Origin: Paraburkholderia sacchari
GTDB taxonomy: Bacteria > Pseudomonadota > Gammaproteobacteria > Burkholderiales > Burkholderiaceae
Direction: 5' to 3'
DNA length: 64,000 nucleotides
NCBI RefSeq assembly: GCF_000785435.2
Contig: NZ_JTDB02000012.1
Coordinates: 1 to 64,000 of the forward strand
Numbering within the stretch: the stretch's first letter is position 1; every line of letters begins with the position of its first letter. Below the pieces are notes generated by a model. That model ran no database searches, was not told the origin of the DNA, and worked only from the letters and a program-made list of their open reading frames with translations. The position numbers and the translations under genes are program-made. This document shows, piece after piece, positions 53,161 through 62,300 of the stretch.

Positions 53161-53977
53161 CGCCGTGGCTCCGCAGAACACGCCTCACCCCGCGAACCGT
53201 CGTGCCGTCATGTGGCGGCACGCCGTCCATGTCGTAAGCGTCATTCCAGATCCCTACGACCTCGGTCCCGAGCCGGAACACAAACCGTTTCGCCACTTCG
53301 TGCACGACGATTGTGTCTCCTTCGACGTGCTTGTCGACCACGCTTTCCGTGCCGTCGTCAGCAACCCGAAAAACCGCCGGCATGCGCCGGTTGTTCGGGA
53401 TGCGCAGATAAGTGAAGCGCCCGTCGTCCCATGCCGCAGTCGGCGCAATGTCGTCAGAGTTCGGCAGGATCTGCATCGAATAACTCGCGTTACGCACGGC
53501 CGACGGCTGAGCCATGAGTTTTGCGACTATCGCCGCATTCGAAAATCCATGTACCTGTTTCGCCAGTTCGTCCGGATAGACGAAGGTCACGCGGTACATC
53601 ACGCGGTTGTTGCCGAATTTCGACTTGAGCGGCAGCACCACTAGATCGAAGCTATAGCTGCGCCGGTCAGTGCGAATTTCGAGGTTCGAATTGTGCGCGG
53701 CGAGTTGCGGCTTCAGGTACACGTCGTGATCGCCCTTGTTTGCGACCACCTGCCAACCATCCCGATCGCCCGGCGCGACGACCAGAATATGCTCGTCCGT
53801 ACCGAGCGCGATATGCATGGCAAAGCCTCGCTGTGCCTCAATGCGGACCACTTGATCCGCCTGATAGACCACCTGGCGGACCCGCGAGTCGTCGCTCCAT
53901 CCGGGTATTTCGACCGCGTGTGCAAGACCCATGATTGCCATGCCAGCCAGCGCTGCACAAATCGAAAGTGCATTCAT
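53153..53977 (-). CDS. virB9: VirB9 outer-membrane core component
   Basis: Encodes 274 residues with a signal peptide (MNALSICAALAGMAIMGLAHA). The N-terminal domain (DSRVRQVVYQADQVVRIEAQRGFAMHIALGTDEHILVVAPGDRDGW) and the C-terminal domain (TAAWDDGRFTYLRIPNNRRMPAVFRVADDGTESVVDKHVEGDTIVVHEVAKRFVFRLG) are characteristic. It binds VirB7 and VirB10 in the outer-membrane ring. Overlaps virB8 and virB10 at its two ends. Confidence 0.93.
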   Translation of the reverse strand: MNALSICAALAGMAIMGLAHAVEIPGWSDDSRVRQVVYQADQVVRIEAQRGFAMHIALGTDEHILVVAPGDRDGWQVVANKGDHDVYLKPQLAAHNSNLEIRTDRRSYSFDLVVLPLKSKFGNNRVMYRVTFVYPDELAKQVHGFSNAAIVAKLMAQPSAVRNASYSMQILPNSDDIAPTAAWDDGRFTYLRIPNNRRMPAVFRVADDGTESVVDKHVEGDTIVVHEVAKRFVFRLGTEVVGIWNDAYDMDGVPPHDGTTVRGVRRVLRSHGDE

Positions 53978-54678
53978 GGCGCGCCTCCAGCGACGACAGC
54001 GGAGGCAGGTGGCGTATATTCCGCGTCCCGGCTATAGGCGGTCACCTTGAAGCCGAACGGGTTCGCGATCGCCACGCTCTCACGAGTGAACACGGAAGGC
54101 CGGTAGATATAGGCGAGCGTGATAACAAAACGCTGCGTCGGCTCGGCAAATGCCTCGCCGTTTTTGAACGACGTGCGCTCGACATGCACCACTGCATGGC
54201 CGGGCTCGTCCGGCGGCAGTGTGATCGAGAGAATCCGAATGCGTCGTTCAAGACCGGGCCCCAACTTCCGGTCCAGCGCATCGGGACCGCTGAAGATCCC
54301 CCGATAATCCCGAGCAACGACGTCATCGCTCATCGCAAGCACGCTGTCGTAATCCATCTGCAACAGGCCCCAGTTGTAGCGCTCGCGTGCGCGTACGTAG
54401 GTCTCGACCCAGTGCTTGTCCTGAATCTCTTTCGTATGCACATGGCGAGCGTCGAGCACATCGATCACCTGAGATTCGCCTGTCAGCCGATCGACCTCGA
54501 TAGGCAGCGGCACCACCCGATAGAACGGCACCATGACTGCGAGTGCCGTCGCGCTAAGCACGGCAACGCCGATCGCCGCATAAGCGACATACCAGGCACG
54601 CCGTTCGGAGCGCTCCTGCAGGTAGGTCAGTGACGCCTCGATATCGAGCACGCGACCATAATCGTGCAACGGGCTCAT
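53974..54678 (-). CDS. virB8: VirB8 inner-membrane scaffold protein
   Basis: Encodes 234 residues. One N-terminal membrane segment (WYVAYAAIGVAVLSATALAVMVPFY) precedes the periplasmic NTF2-like domain (VVPLPIEVDRLTGESQVIDVLDARH ... WVETYVRARERYNWG ... HVERTSFKNGEAFAEPTQRFVITLAYIYRP). It nucleates assembly of the channel. Its ATG overlaps the virB7 stop by four bases and its stop overlaps the virB9 ATG. Confidence 0.92.
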   Translation of the reverse strand: MSPLHDYGRVLDIEASLTYLQERSERRAWYVAYAAIGVAVLSATALAVMVPFYRVVPLPIEVDRLTGESQVIDVLDARHVHTKEIQDKHWVETYVRARERYNWGLLQMDYDSVLAMSDDVVARDYRGIFSGPDALDRKLGPGLERRIRILSITLPPDEPGHAVVHVERTSFKNGEAFAEPTQRFVITLAYIYRPSVFTRESVAIANPFGFKVTAYSRDAEYTPPASAVVAGGAP

Positions 54679-54878
54679 GACGGCTCCCCGGCGTCGGGAG
54701 ACACGGACCGGTCCGGAGCAACGGGCACCGGAGCTGGTACATCAGGCACCGGATAAACGCGGTTGATCGGCACGCGATGCAGACCGTCCGGCAATGCTGG
54801 CGTCGGCGGCCCGCTGCTGCATCCGGCCAGGCTCCAGGCGAGGCAACCGGCCAGCGTCAAGGAGTTCAGCGTGGACAC
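54675..54878 (-). CDS. virB7: VirB7-like lipoprotein
   Basis: Encodes 67 residues. A short signal sequence ends in the lipobox LAGC (Cys20), followed by a Pro-rich tail (SSGPPTPALPDGLHRVPINRVYPVPDVPAPVPVAPDRS). Small size, lipobox and position directly before virB8 identify it as VirB7, which anchors VirB9 at the outer membrane. Sequence conservation in this family is low, so the call depends on context. Confidence 0.8.
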   Translation of the reverse strand: MSTLNSLTLAGCLAWSLAGCSSGPPTPALPDGLHRVPINRVYPVPDVPAPVPVAPDRSVSPDAGEPS

Positions 54879-54888
54879 GGCGGTCTCC

Positions 54889-55584
54889 TCAGTTTCCGAA
54901 TGAGGCCGGTACCGTCTGGTCTTGCAGCCGGTTGGTCTTGCCTGCCCGGCTCAGCACCAATTCGCTTTGCTGCTCAGCCACTAGCTTGTCCTCTGTCTCG
55001 GCCAGCATCCGGAAAAGCTGCAGCTTGGTCATCTCGTTGCCGACTGCAGTCGATTCGGTCTGGATACGCGCCTGCAACTCCGCGATGCCCTTCGGGTCCT
55101 GCGTTGCATCGATCTGTTTAGCCAGACCCTGGATCTGGTTCAGCTCCTGCAACTCAGTCTGGTACGCCTGCAAGCCGAATGCCTTGTCCTGATAGGGCTT
55201 GTTGAGCGCGCGCTGGCATACCTGCTGGTCGATCCCGGTCTGATCCTCGCAGTTGTAGATCTGGCTGCCCGAGCGCAATGCCTGCGCGCTGCCGGTCAGG
55301 CCCACGTAACCGCCGTTCTGAATCGCCGTATAGACGCTCTGCCAGTTGGACGGTAACGAATTGGCGACGACAGGATCGCTCAGGAGCGTACCGAAGCCGC
55401 GCGCGCCGACCGTCGACTGATAGATCTGCATTTCCTGCTGCACTTGCTGCTTGAGCTGACCCACCGTCGCAATGGCTTGCGCGACGTTCTGTGCGTCGAA
55501 AACCGGAATACCCTGGGCCCGAGCGCCAGCGCACCATGCCATATACACGATTGCGGCGATAATCCAGCTGTTTCGTCCGTTCAT
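54889..55584 (-). CDS. virB5: VirB5 minor pilin-type protein
   Basis: Encodes about 231 residues with a signal peptide (IIAAIVYMAWCAGARAQG). The mature protein is helical (IPVFDAQNVAQAIATVGQLKQQVQQEMQIYQSTVGARGFG ... NKPYQDKAFGLQAYQTELQELNQIQGLAKQIDATQDPKGIAELQARIQTESTAVGNEMTKLQLFRML), typical of VirB5, the pilus-tip protein. The second ATG (55584) was preferred because GGAGGTG is then properly spaced. It comes after virB6, the reverse of the common VirB order. Confidence 0.87.
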   Translation of the reverse strand: MNGRNSWIIAAIVYMAWCAGARAQGIPVFDAQNVAQAIATVGQLKQQVQQEMQIYQSTVGARGFGTLLSDPVVANSLPSNWQSVYTAIQNGGYVGLTGSAQALRSGSQIYNCEDQTGIDQQVCQRALNKPYQDKAFGLQAYQTELQELNQIQGLAKQIDATQDPKGIAELQARIQTESTAVGNEMTKLQLFRMLAETEDKLVAEQQSELVLSRAGKTNRLQDQTVPASFGN

Positions 55585-55600
55585 GGTCATCACCTCCTCT

Positions 55601-56770
55601 TCAACTACCCTGCCGGCCCAGATTCGCGCGTGCGACGCGCTGATATGCCGGTGTCGAACCACTCGCCGAATTTCCACCGGGCCCGCCATCTGAACCCGTC
55701 CGATCGCGAATCGCACCGCCGGAACGTGGCCCTCCATCACTACGGTTAAATGCCCGTCCAATCGCTGTTGCAAGGCTTCGCGATGCCATGCCCGCCAAGA
55801 AAGCGCCGAAGCCGGTCAGCGTTGCGCCACCCGACAGGCCCGCCGCCACGGACGGCAACTGCCAACCGACCATCGCGAGGAAAACACCGGTCGCAAACAG
55901 ACCAATGGCGGCAGCAGCAGCCGCGGCATCGTCGAGGGAAGCAGAGATCGCTTGCACAAGCGCCGATGCATCCGCGCCAGGCGAGCTGGCCGTTGCATGG
56001 AACGGGGCGAGGTCGGCGGAAAATGCCGTCAGCGCCATGCCAAGGAACGCGGCAACGAGAACCTGCAACAATGCGTAATTGGCGACCTTTGCGGTCCATG
56101 CCTCGAAAAAGCGTGTAGTCGGCGCGAACGCCGCGCAGGCGATGAAAATCGGGCCGAGTCCAAGCACGAGATCGAGCAGCATCCTTGCCATCACGACCTC
56201 GAATGCCAGGACAATCAGAAAGATCGAGCCGCCTAGCGCGGCAATCAGTCCGCACAGGAAATCGCCAATTGCGGCGGCAAGGCCGCTCGGACTGATTCCC
56301 TCGTGCACTGCCTTGTTGAAGTAGGCCTCCATCACGAGGTCGATCTGCTGGTCGTAGCAGTCGAGCGTCTGATAGATGCTGGTTGCCGAACCCCGCGCCG
56401 TCACGCTGCTGCCGTTGACCGAACCGCATCCGGGATTGCCACCACCCGTCGTGTTCGCCGCGTTCTGGATCGTCTGGGCCAGCCCCGACGTCGCGCCATC
56501 AATGGCGTTCACGACCTGCTGCTGGTAGATGCCGGTACTCAGTGCGAAACCGAGCGTGATCGCCACCTTCAGTCCGCGCCAGGCAAAGGCCGGCACCGCC
56601 TCTTGCGCTTCGCCACGCACCACTGCGAGACCATACGCGAGCACCCAGATCGTGACGGCCGTCGCGACGACGGGCACGAGCGCGCCGGACAGCGCCGACG
56701 ACACGTTCGTGACGTAAGTCGACATGCCGTTTTCGAGGGTGCCGCCCACGGCGTTAAAGAGGCCGCTCAT
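55601..56770 (-). CDS. virB6: VirB6 polytopic inner-membrane protein
   Basis: Encodes 389 residues with at least five membrane segments (VPVVATAVTIWVLAYGLAVV; GDFLCGLIAALGGSIFLIVLAFEVVMARMLLDLVLGLGPIFIACAAF; AAAIGLFATGVFLAMVGWQLP) and a low-complexity, Gly/Arg-rich C-terminus. It forms part of the inner-membrane channel and gates DNA passage. Its ATG overlaps the virB4 stop by four bases. Confidence 0.9.
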   Translation of the reverse strand: MSGLFNAVGGTLENGMSTYVTNVSSALSGALVPVVATAVTIWVLAYGLAVVRGEAQEAVPAFAWRGLKVAITLGFALSTGIYQQQVVNAIDGATSGLAQTIQNAANTTGGGNPGCGSVNGSSVTARGSATSIYQTLDCYDQQIDLVMEAYFNKAVHEGISPSGLAAAIGDFLCGLIAALGGSIFLIVLAFEVVMARMLLDLVLGLGPIFIACAAFAPTTRFFEAWTAKVANYALLQVLVAAFLGMALTAFSADLAPFHATASSPGADASALVQAISASLDDAAAAAAAIGLFATGVFLAMVGWQLPSVAAGLSGGATLTGFGAFLAGMASRSLATAIGRAFNRSDGGPRSGGAIRDRTGSDGGPGGNSASGSTPAYQRVARANLGRQGS

Positions 56771-59235
56771 CGCCCACCTCCCGGTCCCGGCAATGGCGAC
56801 GGACGCGTGCCAACCTGGGCCGCCCGTCGCTTCGCCAACCGCTCATGGAAGACGGGCAACCAGTCCCGCGGCGCATCACCGACCTGCGTGCGGATCGTGT
56901 CAAGCAGTTCCACGTTGTCGGTCGTGCCTGACAGCACATCGAGCACATCACCGAGCCCCGCAAGATCGAGCCGGCCGATGGCCGAACGATGGCCCTGCTT
57001 GACGAGGAACAGGCGGCTGTTCTCGCCGAGATTGCGAACGATGTTGAATTCCGCCTCGGTCAATTTGAAGCCGCGCACATAGTCGTCGTAGTCGGCACGC
57101 GGATTCGGCAGGAAGAGGAACGTTGCACTCTGCTCGATTAGCGCACTTGCGATGTCACTGCGGAGCACGTCGGCTGGGGACTGGGTATCAAAAATTCCGA
57201 GCCCGTTCTGCTTGCGGATTGTCTTCTGCTTGTTCTTCGCAAAGTCCGTAAAGACCGGATCACTGAGGCGCTTCCAGAATTCGGTCATCACGTAGATGAA
57301 GCGTCGGCCGTCGATCAGATTTTCGGTCCGATGCAGCAGGTACATCGTGACCGGCGTCGATACCTCCGTGTCGTCGATCAGTTCGGTGTCGTCGAAACCA
57401 AACAGGCTCGCGTGCGCGAGATCGATGCGGTCGGTCGGATTGTCGAGCACCCATCCCAGGCGTCCGCCAGCACACCATTTGGCGAGCCGCGCGTGCAGGC
57501 TGTTCTCGCCCACGTTAGGCAGGAGCTGCCGCACCATCGACAAGCGGCGAAGAGGCTTATCCATGCGCGCGACCTCACGCACGGCGCGCGAGATGTCAAT
57601 CTCATCCCGTGCGGACAATGGCTCGCCGATGTCGACGAGCTTGCGTACGAGCCGCTCCCAGAAGTCAACCACGGACTCGCCCGGCGCCATCTGGAAGGGA
57701 TTCAGTCCGGTCGGCGCGCCGCGACGGAACACCGTATAGGTACCGCCCATCGCCCGGATCGCGATCTCCGTGCCGCGGTCCTTGTCGAACAGCACGGCCG
57801 TGATGTCGTACTTGGTCGCCATCGCCAGCAGGAACAATTCGAGTACCGTCTTGCCCGCACCGGCCCGGCCGATGATCTGGGTGTTTGCGAGCGCCTTCTC
57901 GTCGAGCGAGTCCTCCTTGTCAGGCGTCGCGTGGAAATTCAGATAGAGCGGCTGGCCACTGGGTGTCTTGACGATCGTGATCGCCTCGCCCCACGGATTG
58001 CCATTACGCTTGCCTGTCGCGAAGTTGTGCAAACTGGACAGACCGCAGAAATTGCGCGACGTGAGCTTCGCCTCACGCGGCCGATAGCGCCAATTGGCCG
58101 GAAGTTGTGCAAACCATGCTGCGTCGGCCACGAGATCGATCAACGCCGTCTGAAAGCCGGCATCGGCCAGTTGCGTGCGTGCCTTCGCGACGCTTCGGGA
58201 CACCTCGTCAAGCGTGTCTCCAAGTACCGCCAGCGAATAGTGGTACTCGCCGAGGACGAAATCGCCATTGATCAAGTCATCAAGCGCCCGGTCGATCGCC
58301 TCAACCTGGGACACGGCGACATCCTCACCGGCGATGAGCTGGTTGCGCTGCCGCTCGAGCGCCTCCTTCGCCGTTGGTTTGTCCAGAATCGTGAAACTCT
58401 GCGTCTCGACATACTCGAAGTCGCCATACAGCAAACCATTAAGCATGCCCGGTTCGGTGTCTTCCGGATAATCCTTCAGGTCGAGCATCGCAGCGATGCG
58501 GGTCGCCGCCGGCATACGGATCTCGACCTTCTCAGCGCTGACAAAGAGCCGCGAAGTCGGCAGAGCTTCGCGAATCGGGCCGACTGGCACAGGCTCGCGC
58601 TCCCAGACGCCATTTACCAGATAGCCGAGCAGTTCCAGCGCAGACGAATAGCGACGCGGGCGTGTCGTAAAAGGACTTTGTCGCGTATAGACACCGAGTG
58701 CAATCGGATCATAGGGCTTTAGACTCGATTCGACCTGAGCCGCCAGTTCACCCATCACCTTCAGCGCGTAGAGCTGGTCGCGCCGGATATCGTCGCGCGT
58801 GCGGCGCGCCGCACGGCTGAAGACACGACCGAGCTGGGTGCGGTTTGGCCGGTAGACCACCGTCAGGTACAACTCGTTGGCCATCATCCGGTAGCCCGCA
58901 AAGCTCGCGTAGTACCGCGTCGCCAGCTCCTCGCAGAAGCGGTTGCGGTACTGCGTCGAAAGATGATCCGACACACGCCGACGCAGCCGATGCGACCACA
59001 GCGCCACATGGCCGCCCGCAAGTCCACGCACGAGCTGATTGAACCCGTCATGCCGCGCAAGGATGTCGGCAGGATCCGCCGCCTCGAACGCAATCCCGGC
59101 AATCTTCCAGATCTGCAGGTAATCGCCTTCGCGCGTTTTGATCACGTTGTCGGTTACGTGCGTCGAGTACGGGATATAGTCGGCGAGTGGCACTTCCCGA
59201 TTCGCGACGGCAACGAGTTGCGGTTTGGCCAGCAT
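56767..59235 (-). CDS. virB4: VirB4 traffic ATPase
   Basis: Encodes 822 residues, full length. The N-terminal CagE/TrbE-like domain is followed by the ATPase with Walker A IIGRAGAGKTVLELFLL (456-463) and the C-terminal IYVMTEFWKRLSDPVF, DTQSPADVLRSDIASALIEQSATFLFLPNPRAD region containing the Walker B and Q-loop parts. It is the main energy source of the channel and pilus. The frame is intact and starts two bases after the stop of virB3. Confidence 0.93.
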   Translation of the reverse strand: MLAKPQLVAVANREVPLADYIPYSTHVTDNVIKTREGDYLQIWKIAGIAFEAADPADILARHDGFNQLVRGLAGGHVALWSHRLRRRVSDHLSTQYRNRFCEELATRYYASFAGYRMMANELYLTVVYRPNRTQLGRVFSRAARRTRDDIRRDQLYALKVMGELAAQVESSLKPYDPIALGVYTRQSPFTTRPRRYSSALELLGYLVNGVWEREPVPVGPIREALPTSRLFVSAEKVEIRMPAATRIAAMLDLKDYPEDTEPGMLNGLLYGDFEYVETQSFTILDKPTAKEALERQRNQLIAGEDVAVSQVEAIDRALDDLINGDFVLGEYHYSLAVLGDTLDEVSRSVAKARTQLADAGFQTALIDLVADAAWFAQLPANWRYRPREAKLTSRNFCGLSSLHNFATGKRNGNPWGEAITIVKTPSGQPLYLNFHATPDKEDSLDEKALANTQIIGRAGAGKTVLELFLLAMATKYDITAVLFDKDRGTEIAIRAMGGTYTVFRRGAPTGLNPFQMAPGESVVDFWERLVRKLVDIGEPLSARDEIDISRAVREVARMDKPLRRLSMVRQLLPNVGENSLHARLAKWCAGGRLGWVLDNPTDRIDLAHASLFGFDDTELIDDTEVSTPVTMYLLHRTENLIDGRRFIYVMTEFWKRLSDPVFTDFAKNKQKTIRKQNGLGIFDTQSPADVLRSDIASALIEQSATFLFLPNPRADYDDYVRGFKLTEAEFNIVRNLGENSRLFLVKQGHRSAIGRLDLAGLGDVLDVLSGTTDNVELLDTIRTQVGDAPRDWLPVFHERLAKRRAAQVGTRPSPLPGPGGGR

Positions 59236-59236
59236 G

Positions 59237-59557
59237 TCACGCCCTCCTCTTCAGACGGACTGGCACATAGGCATGCACGCCCCAGAAGCGACGATTGCCC
59301 TGCCGCAGCGCCATGCGAACGCGTAGCGCATACTGCGCGAGGCGTTGGTCGTCACGGCGCGTGATCACGCGCATCGCGACGAACACTGGGATCATGAGGA
59401 ACAGGATTGCGACGCCGAACGGCGGGCTCGCGAGCAGCGCCCAGATGGCCGGGATCAGCATGCCGCCACCGATCACCAGGAACGGCACAAGCGGCACACC
59501 CCAGAGCATCGCGGGACGCGTGCAGCCTTTGAATACGGGATCCTTGAGCGAGTGCAT
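59237..59557 (-). CDS. virB3: VirB3 inner-membrane protein
   Basis: Encodes 106 residues. It starts with the conserved LKDPVFKGCTRPAMLWGVPLVPF and has two membrane segments (VPFLVIGGGMLIPAIWALL; PFGVAILFLMIPVFVAMRV). It associates with VirB4. The ATG at 59557 gives the expected N-terminus; a longer frame upstream runs into virB2. Between virB2 and virB4 as usual. Confidence 0.92.
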   Translation of the reverse strand: MHSLKDPVFKGCTRPAMLWGVPLVPFLVIGGGMLIPAIWALLASPPFGVAILFLMIPVFVAMRVITRRDDQRLAQYALRVRMALRQGNRRFWGVHAYVPVRLKRRA

Positions 59558-59574
59558 GGTTCGTCGCTCCTGGA

Positions 59575-59916
59575 TCAGCCTGCCGGAATCAGCATGCCGG
59601 CGATGACGGTCGCGCAACCGACGAAGAGGCCGCCGATGAACACGTTCGCGATATCTCCGAACCGTGCATGCTGGAACATCATCCGGAAGCCCGCCCATAT
59701 GATGGAGATCGAGCAGATCACACCACCCACGCCCAACAGCGTCGCCTGGATCGTGTTCAGTAGCGTATTGACCTGCGAGAGTTGTGCCCAGGCCGGTGAA
59801 ATCAGCAGCAGAGCCGAAATTGTCATAGCGAACTGTCGCGCCACGCGACCATCCGATTGAGTTGCAATCGGGGGCTGACGACGACTTATCCATTTAATTC
59901 GTATATCTAAATTCAT
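59575..59916 (-). CDS. virB2: VirB2 pilin
   Basis: Encodes 113 residues. The long signal sequence ends AWA (ISALLLISPAWAQ), and the mature part has the two hydrophobic segments of VirB2 (TLLGVGGVICSISIIWAGFRMMF; IANVFIGGLFVGCATVIAGMLIP). It polymerises into the conjugative pilus. The ATG at 59916 is preceded by AAAGGAA at good distance; the frame extends 11 codons further without a ribosome site. Confidence 0.9.
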   Translation of the reverse strand: MNLDIRIKWISRRQPPIATQSDGRVARQFAMTISALLLISPAWAQLSQVNTLLNTIQATLLGVGGVICSISIIWAGFRMMFQHARFGDIANVFIGGLFVGCATVIAGMLIPAG

Positions 59917-59966
59917 GACAAATTCCTTTCTGCTCAAAATGTCAGCCATCTCATCCGGTCGCCGGG

Positions 59967-60620
59967 CTAGAACACGACGGCGCTATGATCTGGATCTCCG
60001 CTGGGCGCAGTCGGCGAAGTGCGGAACGGCTCGGATCCCAGCTCCCGGTACGATCGGGATCGCTCCGCCCGGACTGGAATGCCTGAGTCGATCGGGACAA
60101 CGGGAATCGGCGCAATAGCTGGCACAACAACGGGTGCCGTTGACATCGCGGGAGCGCGGGCGTTGTCGACTACCCGTTGTACATACCCCGTGCGATAGCC
60201 CATCGAGAAGTTGCCGCTGGCGTAACAGGAAAGGCTCGCGCGCAGCGTCGACTGTGCATCGGGCTGGGTATTTGCTCTCGTGTGCCGTGCCAGCTCGAAA
60301 CAGCCTTGTAAAATCGCGGCCCCCGCTGCCAGATTGCGGCACGGGTCGAAGGCACTGCGTTCGTTCAATCCGTGTGCTGACCAATTTGCGCGGTTCACCT
60401 GGGCCAGCCCCACGCTGAAATTCCAGCCGCCAGCGGCAAGCGCCCGTGCAGTCGCGACGGCCTCGGCCTCACTCGCCGGCTGACGCAACAACCGGCCGTG
60501 GACGACCCCGATTGCAAATGGATTGAAGCCAGACTCGGTTCGCACGATGGCTTCCATCGTCGGCAGCGAGACCTGGGGCGCACATTGCTGCGCGAGTGTG
60601 ATGAAATCGAGCGGTACCAT
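59967..60620 (-). CDS. virB1: VirB1 lytic transglycosylase
   Basis: Encodes 217 residues. The SLT-type catalytic domain has TMEAIVRTESGFNPFAIGVVHG (catalytic Glu in RTESG), GWNFSVGLAQVNRANW and FDPCRNLAAGAAILQGCF. A Pro/Val-rich tail follows. It opens peptidoglycan for channel assembly. There is no typical signal peptide in front of the domain, as in several VirB1 proteins of this group. The ATG overlaps the stop of the previous gene (TAATG). Confidence 0.88.
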   Translation of the reverse strand: MVPLDFITLAQQCAPQVSLPTMEAIVRTESGFNPFAIGVVHGRLLRQPASEAEAVATARALAAGGWNFSVGLAQVNRANWSAHGLNERSAFDPCRNLAAGAAILQGCFELARHTRANTQPDAQSTLRASLSCYASGNFSMGYRTGYVQRVVDNARAPAMSTAPVVVPAIAPIPVVPIDSGIPVRAERSRSYRELGSEPFRTSPTAPSGDPDHSAVVF

Positions 60621-61195
60621 TACCAGCCCCCACCGTTGGCGTCGTCCAGCTGTTCGCTCTGTCGCAGGAACAGGGCTGCCGATCGAGCCGGGTCGTACGG
60701 CACCTGCGCGCTCCCCACGCCGTAGAATTCGGTGATCGTGAGATCCTGGCCGCTCACGTCCCACCAGACGCGGGTATAGAGCCGGTTGTCGATATTGACG
60801 TTGATTGCCCCAGCCGCGCGGCACAGCAGTTCGCTCTGCTTCGGACCGCCCCAATACAGCAGACCCTCCCGACAGTAGCCGCCGCTCGCGAACGTGTTGC
60901 GCGCAAACGCCCCCCGCGGCCCCCGCGAGCCGAAATCGCAAGTCGGGAAGGGATCCCCATGACGCAACGCAGCCCACAACCTCTCGATGGGCGACACGCA
61001 CGAGCTGTATTGTTCTGGGCCGCCCGGATTAGACAAGCACAGCAGCACCTGACAGCCCCAGTCGTCTGCATGTGCCAGCCCGGGAGTGAGGATCGATGTG
61101 CTGTTAAATAGTGCTAACGCAATTGCCCACCGACGCAGAGCTGCGCACGTAACGCTGCCGCGCCGCACATTCTCACCTGACTGAAACCGTTCCAT
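60620..61195 (-). CDS. Conserved secreted protein at the head of the virB operon, function unknown
   Basis: Encodes about 191 residues with a signal sequence (AIALALFNSTSILTPGLAHADD). The mature part is rich in Cys and aromatic residues (WGCQVLLCLSNPGGPEQYSSCVSPIERLWAALRHGDPFPTCDF, a mid-part LYWGGPKQSELLCRAAGAI and YTRVWWDVSGQDLTITEFYGVGSAQVPYDPARSAALFL). At least five cysteines suggest disulfides in the periplasm. I recall similar proteins only as conserved hypotheticals of transfer regions. It touches virB1 (TAATG), so it belongs to the system. The ATG at 61195 follows GGAAGCGACTC. Confidence 0.7.
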   Translation of the reverse strand: MERFQSGENVRRGSVTCAALRRWAIALALFNSTSILTPGLAHADDWGCQVLLCLSNPGGPEQYSSCVSPIERLWAALRHGDPFPTCDFGSRGPRGAFARNTFASGGYCREGLLYWGGPKQSELLCRAAGAINVNIDNRLYTRVWWDVSGQDLTITEFYGVGSAQVPYDPARSAALFLRQSEQLDDANGGGW

Positions 61196-61529
61196 GAGTC
61201 GCTTCCTTCGATTCATGCGGTACCGACGCACAAGGACGGAAGCGAAAAATGGAACCTGCGGCGCCGGGGATGCTCCGCAGGCTCAAGGGGGACCGACAAT
61301 TGGAAAACAAAACATAAAGCAGCAGATGCACGCCATGCGATCACCACAAATACGTATCCGTCGATACGTCGGTGCCGCTCACGCGTACTCGGTCGCACCC
61401 GTCGCTCGTGGGCACGTTGACCGGACCAGGTTGTCTAACTATGAACGGGTGGTGACAGTGCCCGCTTAGTCTAGTGAGCACCTGCCATCAGCCCTGCTTT
61501 CCGGCACAACGCCGGACCGCTCTGCGCCA

Positions 61530-61811
61530 TCATTTCTCCGCCAGCAGGCTCACCAGTGCCCGTTTGGCGGCTGCCAACTCAAGCTCGTACCGGCACCACG
61601 GATGTCGTGGGATGCCAAGTCGGCGACAAATTACCTCGCGACCGGCACGCCAGAGATACGCCATTCGGAGCAGGTCACGCTGACGCACCGCGAGCCGTCG
61701 CCACGCATGTTCGATTCGAGCCGCATCGGTCGGATCGTAGCAGCCTCGGTTTGCACACGCCCAGTTGTCGAGGCGGGCGTCGATCGTGCGGAGAGCCGTA
61801 CGTTCAGGCAT
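61530..61811 (-). CDS. Small helical regulator-like protein
   Basis: Encodes 93 residues, highly basic. The C-terminal half (LLRMAYLWRAGREVICRRLGIPRHPWCRYELELAAAKRALVSLL) resembles a sigma-region-4 or phage-antiterminator type helix-turn-helix. It overlaps the AlpA-like gene upstream by eight bases. Probably a transcriptional regulator of the transfer operon, whose first gene starts 335 bp downstream. No named family can be assigned with confidence. Confidence 0.6.
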   Translation of the reverse strand: MPERTALRTIDARLDNWACANRGCYDPTDAARIEHAWRRLAVRQRDLLRMAYLWRAGREVICRRLGIPRHPWCRYELELAAAKRALVSLLAEK

Positions 61812-62037
61812 CGCGAGCCTCGTTCGTCTGGCAAGGGACGCGATATCCAGCAGGATCTTCGAGAAAATCCTCGATATCCGATGCGCGCCAGCCGACCGCC
61901 CGTTCGCCCAGACGAATCGGGCGCGGGAATGTTCCCTCGTGCATCCGCTGGTAGATGGTCGAACGTTTGAGCCCAACCTCTTGTTCGACCTGGCTGCGCC
62001 GCAATATCGCGCCAGCCGCGCGTAGTTGAACCGACAT
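61804..62037 (-). CDS. AlpA-family transcriptional regulator / excisionase-like protein
   Basis: Encodes 77 residues with a winged helix-turn-helix of the AlpA/MerR type: GAILRRSQVEQEVGLKRSTIYQRMHEGTFPRPIRLGERAVGWRASDIEDFLEDPAG. The family controls integration or transfer genes on mobile elements. The strong ribosome site AAAAGGAGG precedes the ATG. Its 3' end overlaps the small regulator that follows. Confidence 0.88.
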   Translation of the reverse strand: MSVQLRAAGAILRRSQVEQEVGLKRSTIYQRMHEGTFPRPIRLGERAVGWRASDIEDFLEDPAGYRVPCQTNEARDA

Positions 62038-62103
62038 CGCCCACCTCCTTTTGTCCCGCCTGAATGATCTGATGCATAGGTCCCATTCAAGCAGCGGGAG
62101 CGT

Positions 62104-62144
62104 CTGACGGGCAATTCCGTCTTATCGTCAGAATGTCCCGTCAG
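62104..62144. promoter_or_regulatory. Inverted repeat upstream of the AlpA gene
   Basis: CTGACGGG (62104-62111) and CCCGTCAG (62137-62144) are perfect inverted half sites with 25 bases between them. They lie 67-107 bp upstream of the AlpA-like start, where a promoter or operator is expected. Additional CCGTC and GTCAG copies lie between them. Confidence 0.5.
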
Positions 62145-62300
62145 GGGGATGTGTTCGCCAGCGCCGATCTCGCACTTCAATTGAACAAATCCGACGGTAA
62201 TGCAGCACGGAACGGCAACGCACTGTGCGATGCTTCACCATTGACCGGTCCTTTGCTACCAGCTCTCCAGCTCCGGCACCAACAGCGCTCTCCAAACGGG

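Noticed and set aside
57331..58722. Long plus-strand open frame antisense to virB4 (and similar ones at 48993-50339, 36668-37966, 20147-21142 and 4475-5659)
   Set aside because: They are mirror frames of strong genes in GC-rich DNA, with Arg-, Pro- and Ala-rich translations, no ribosome sites and no family motifs.
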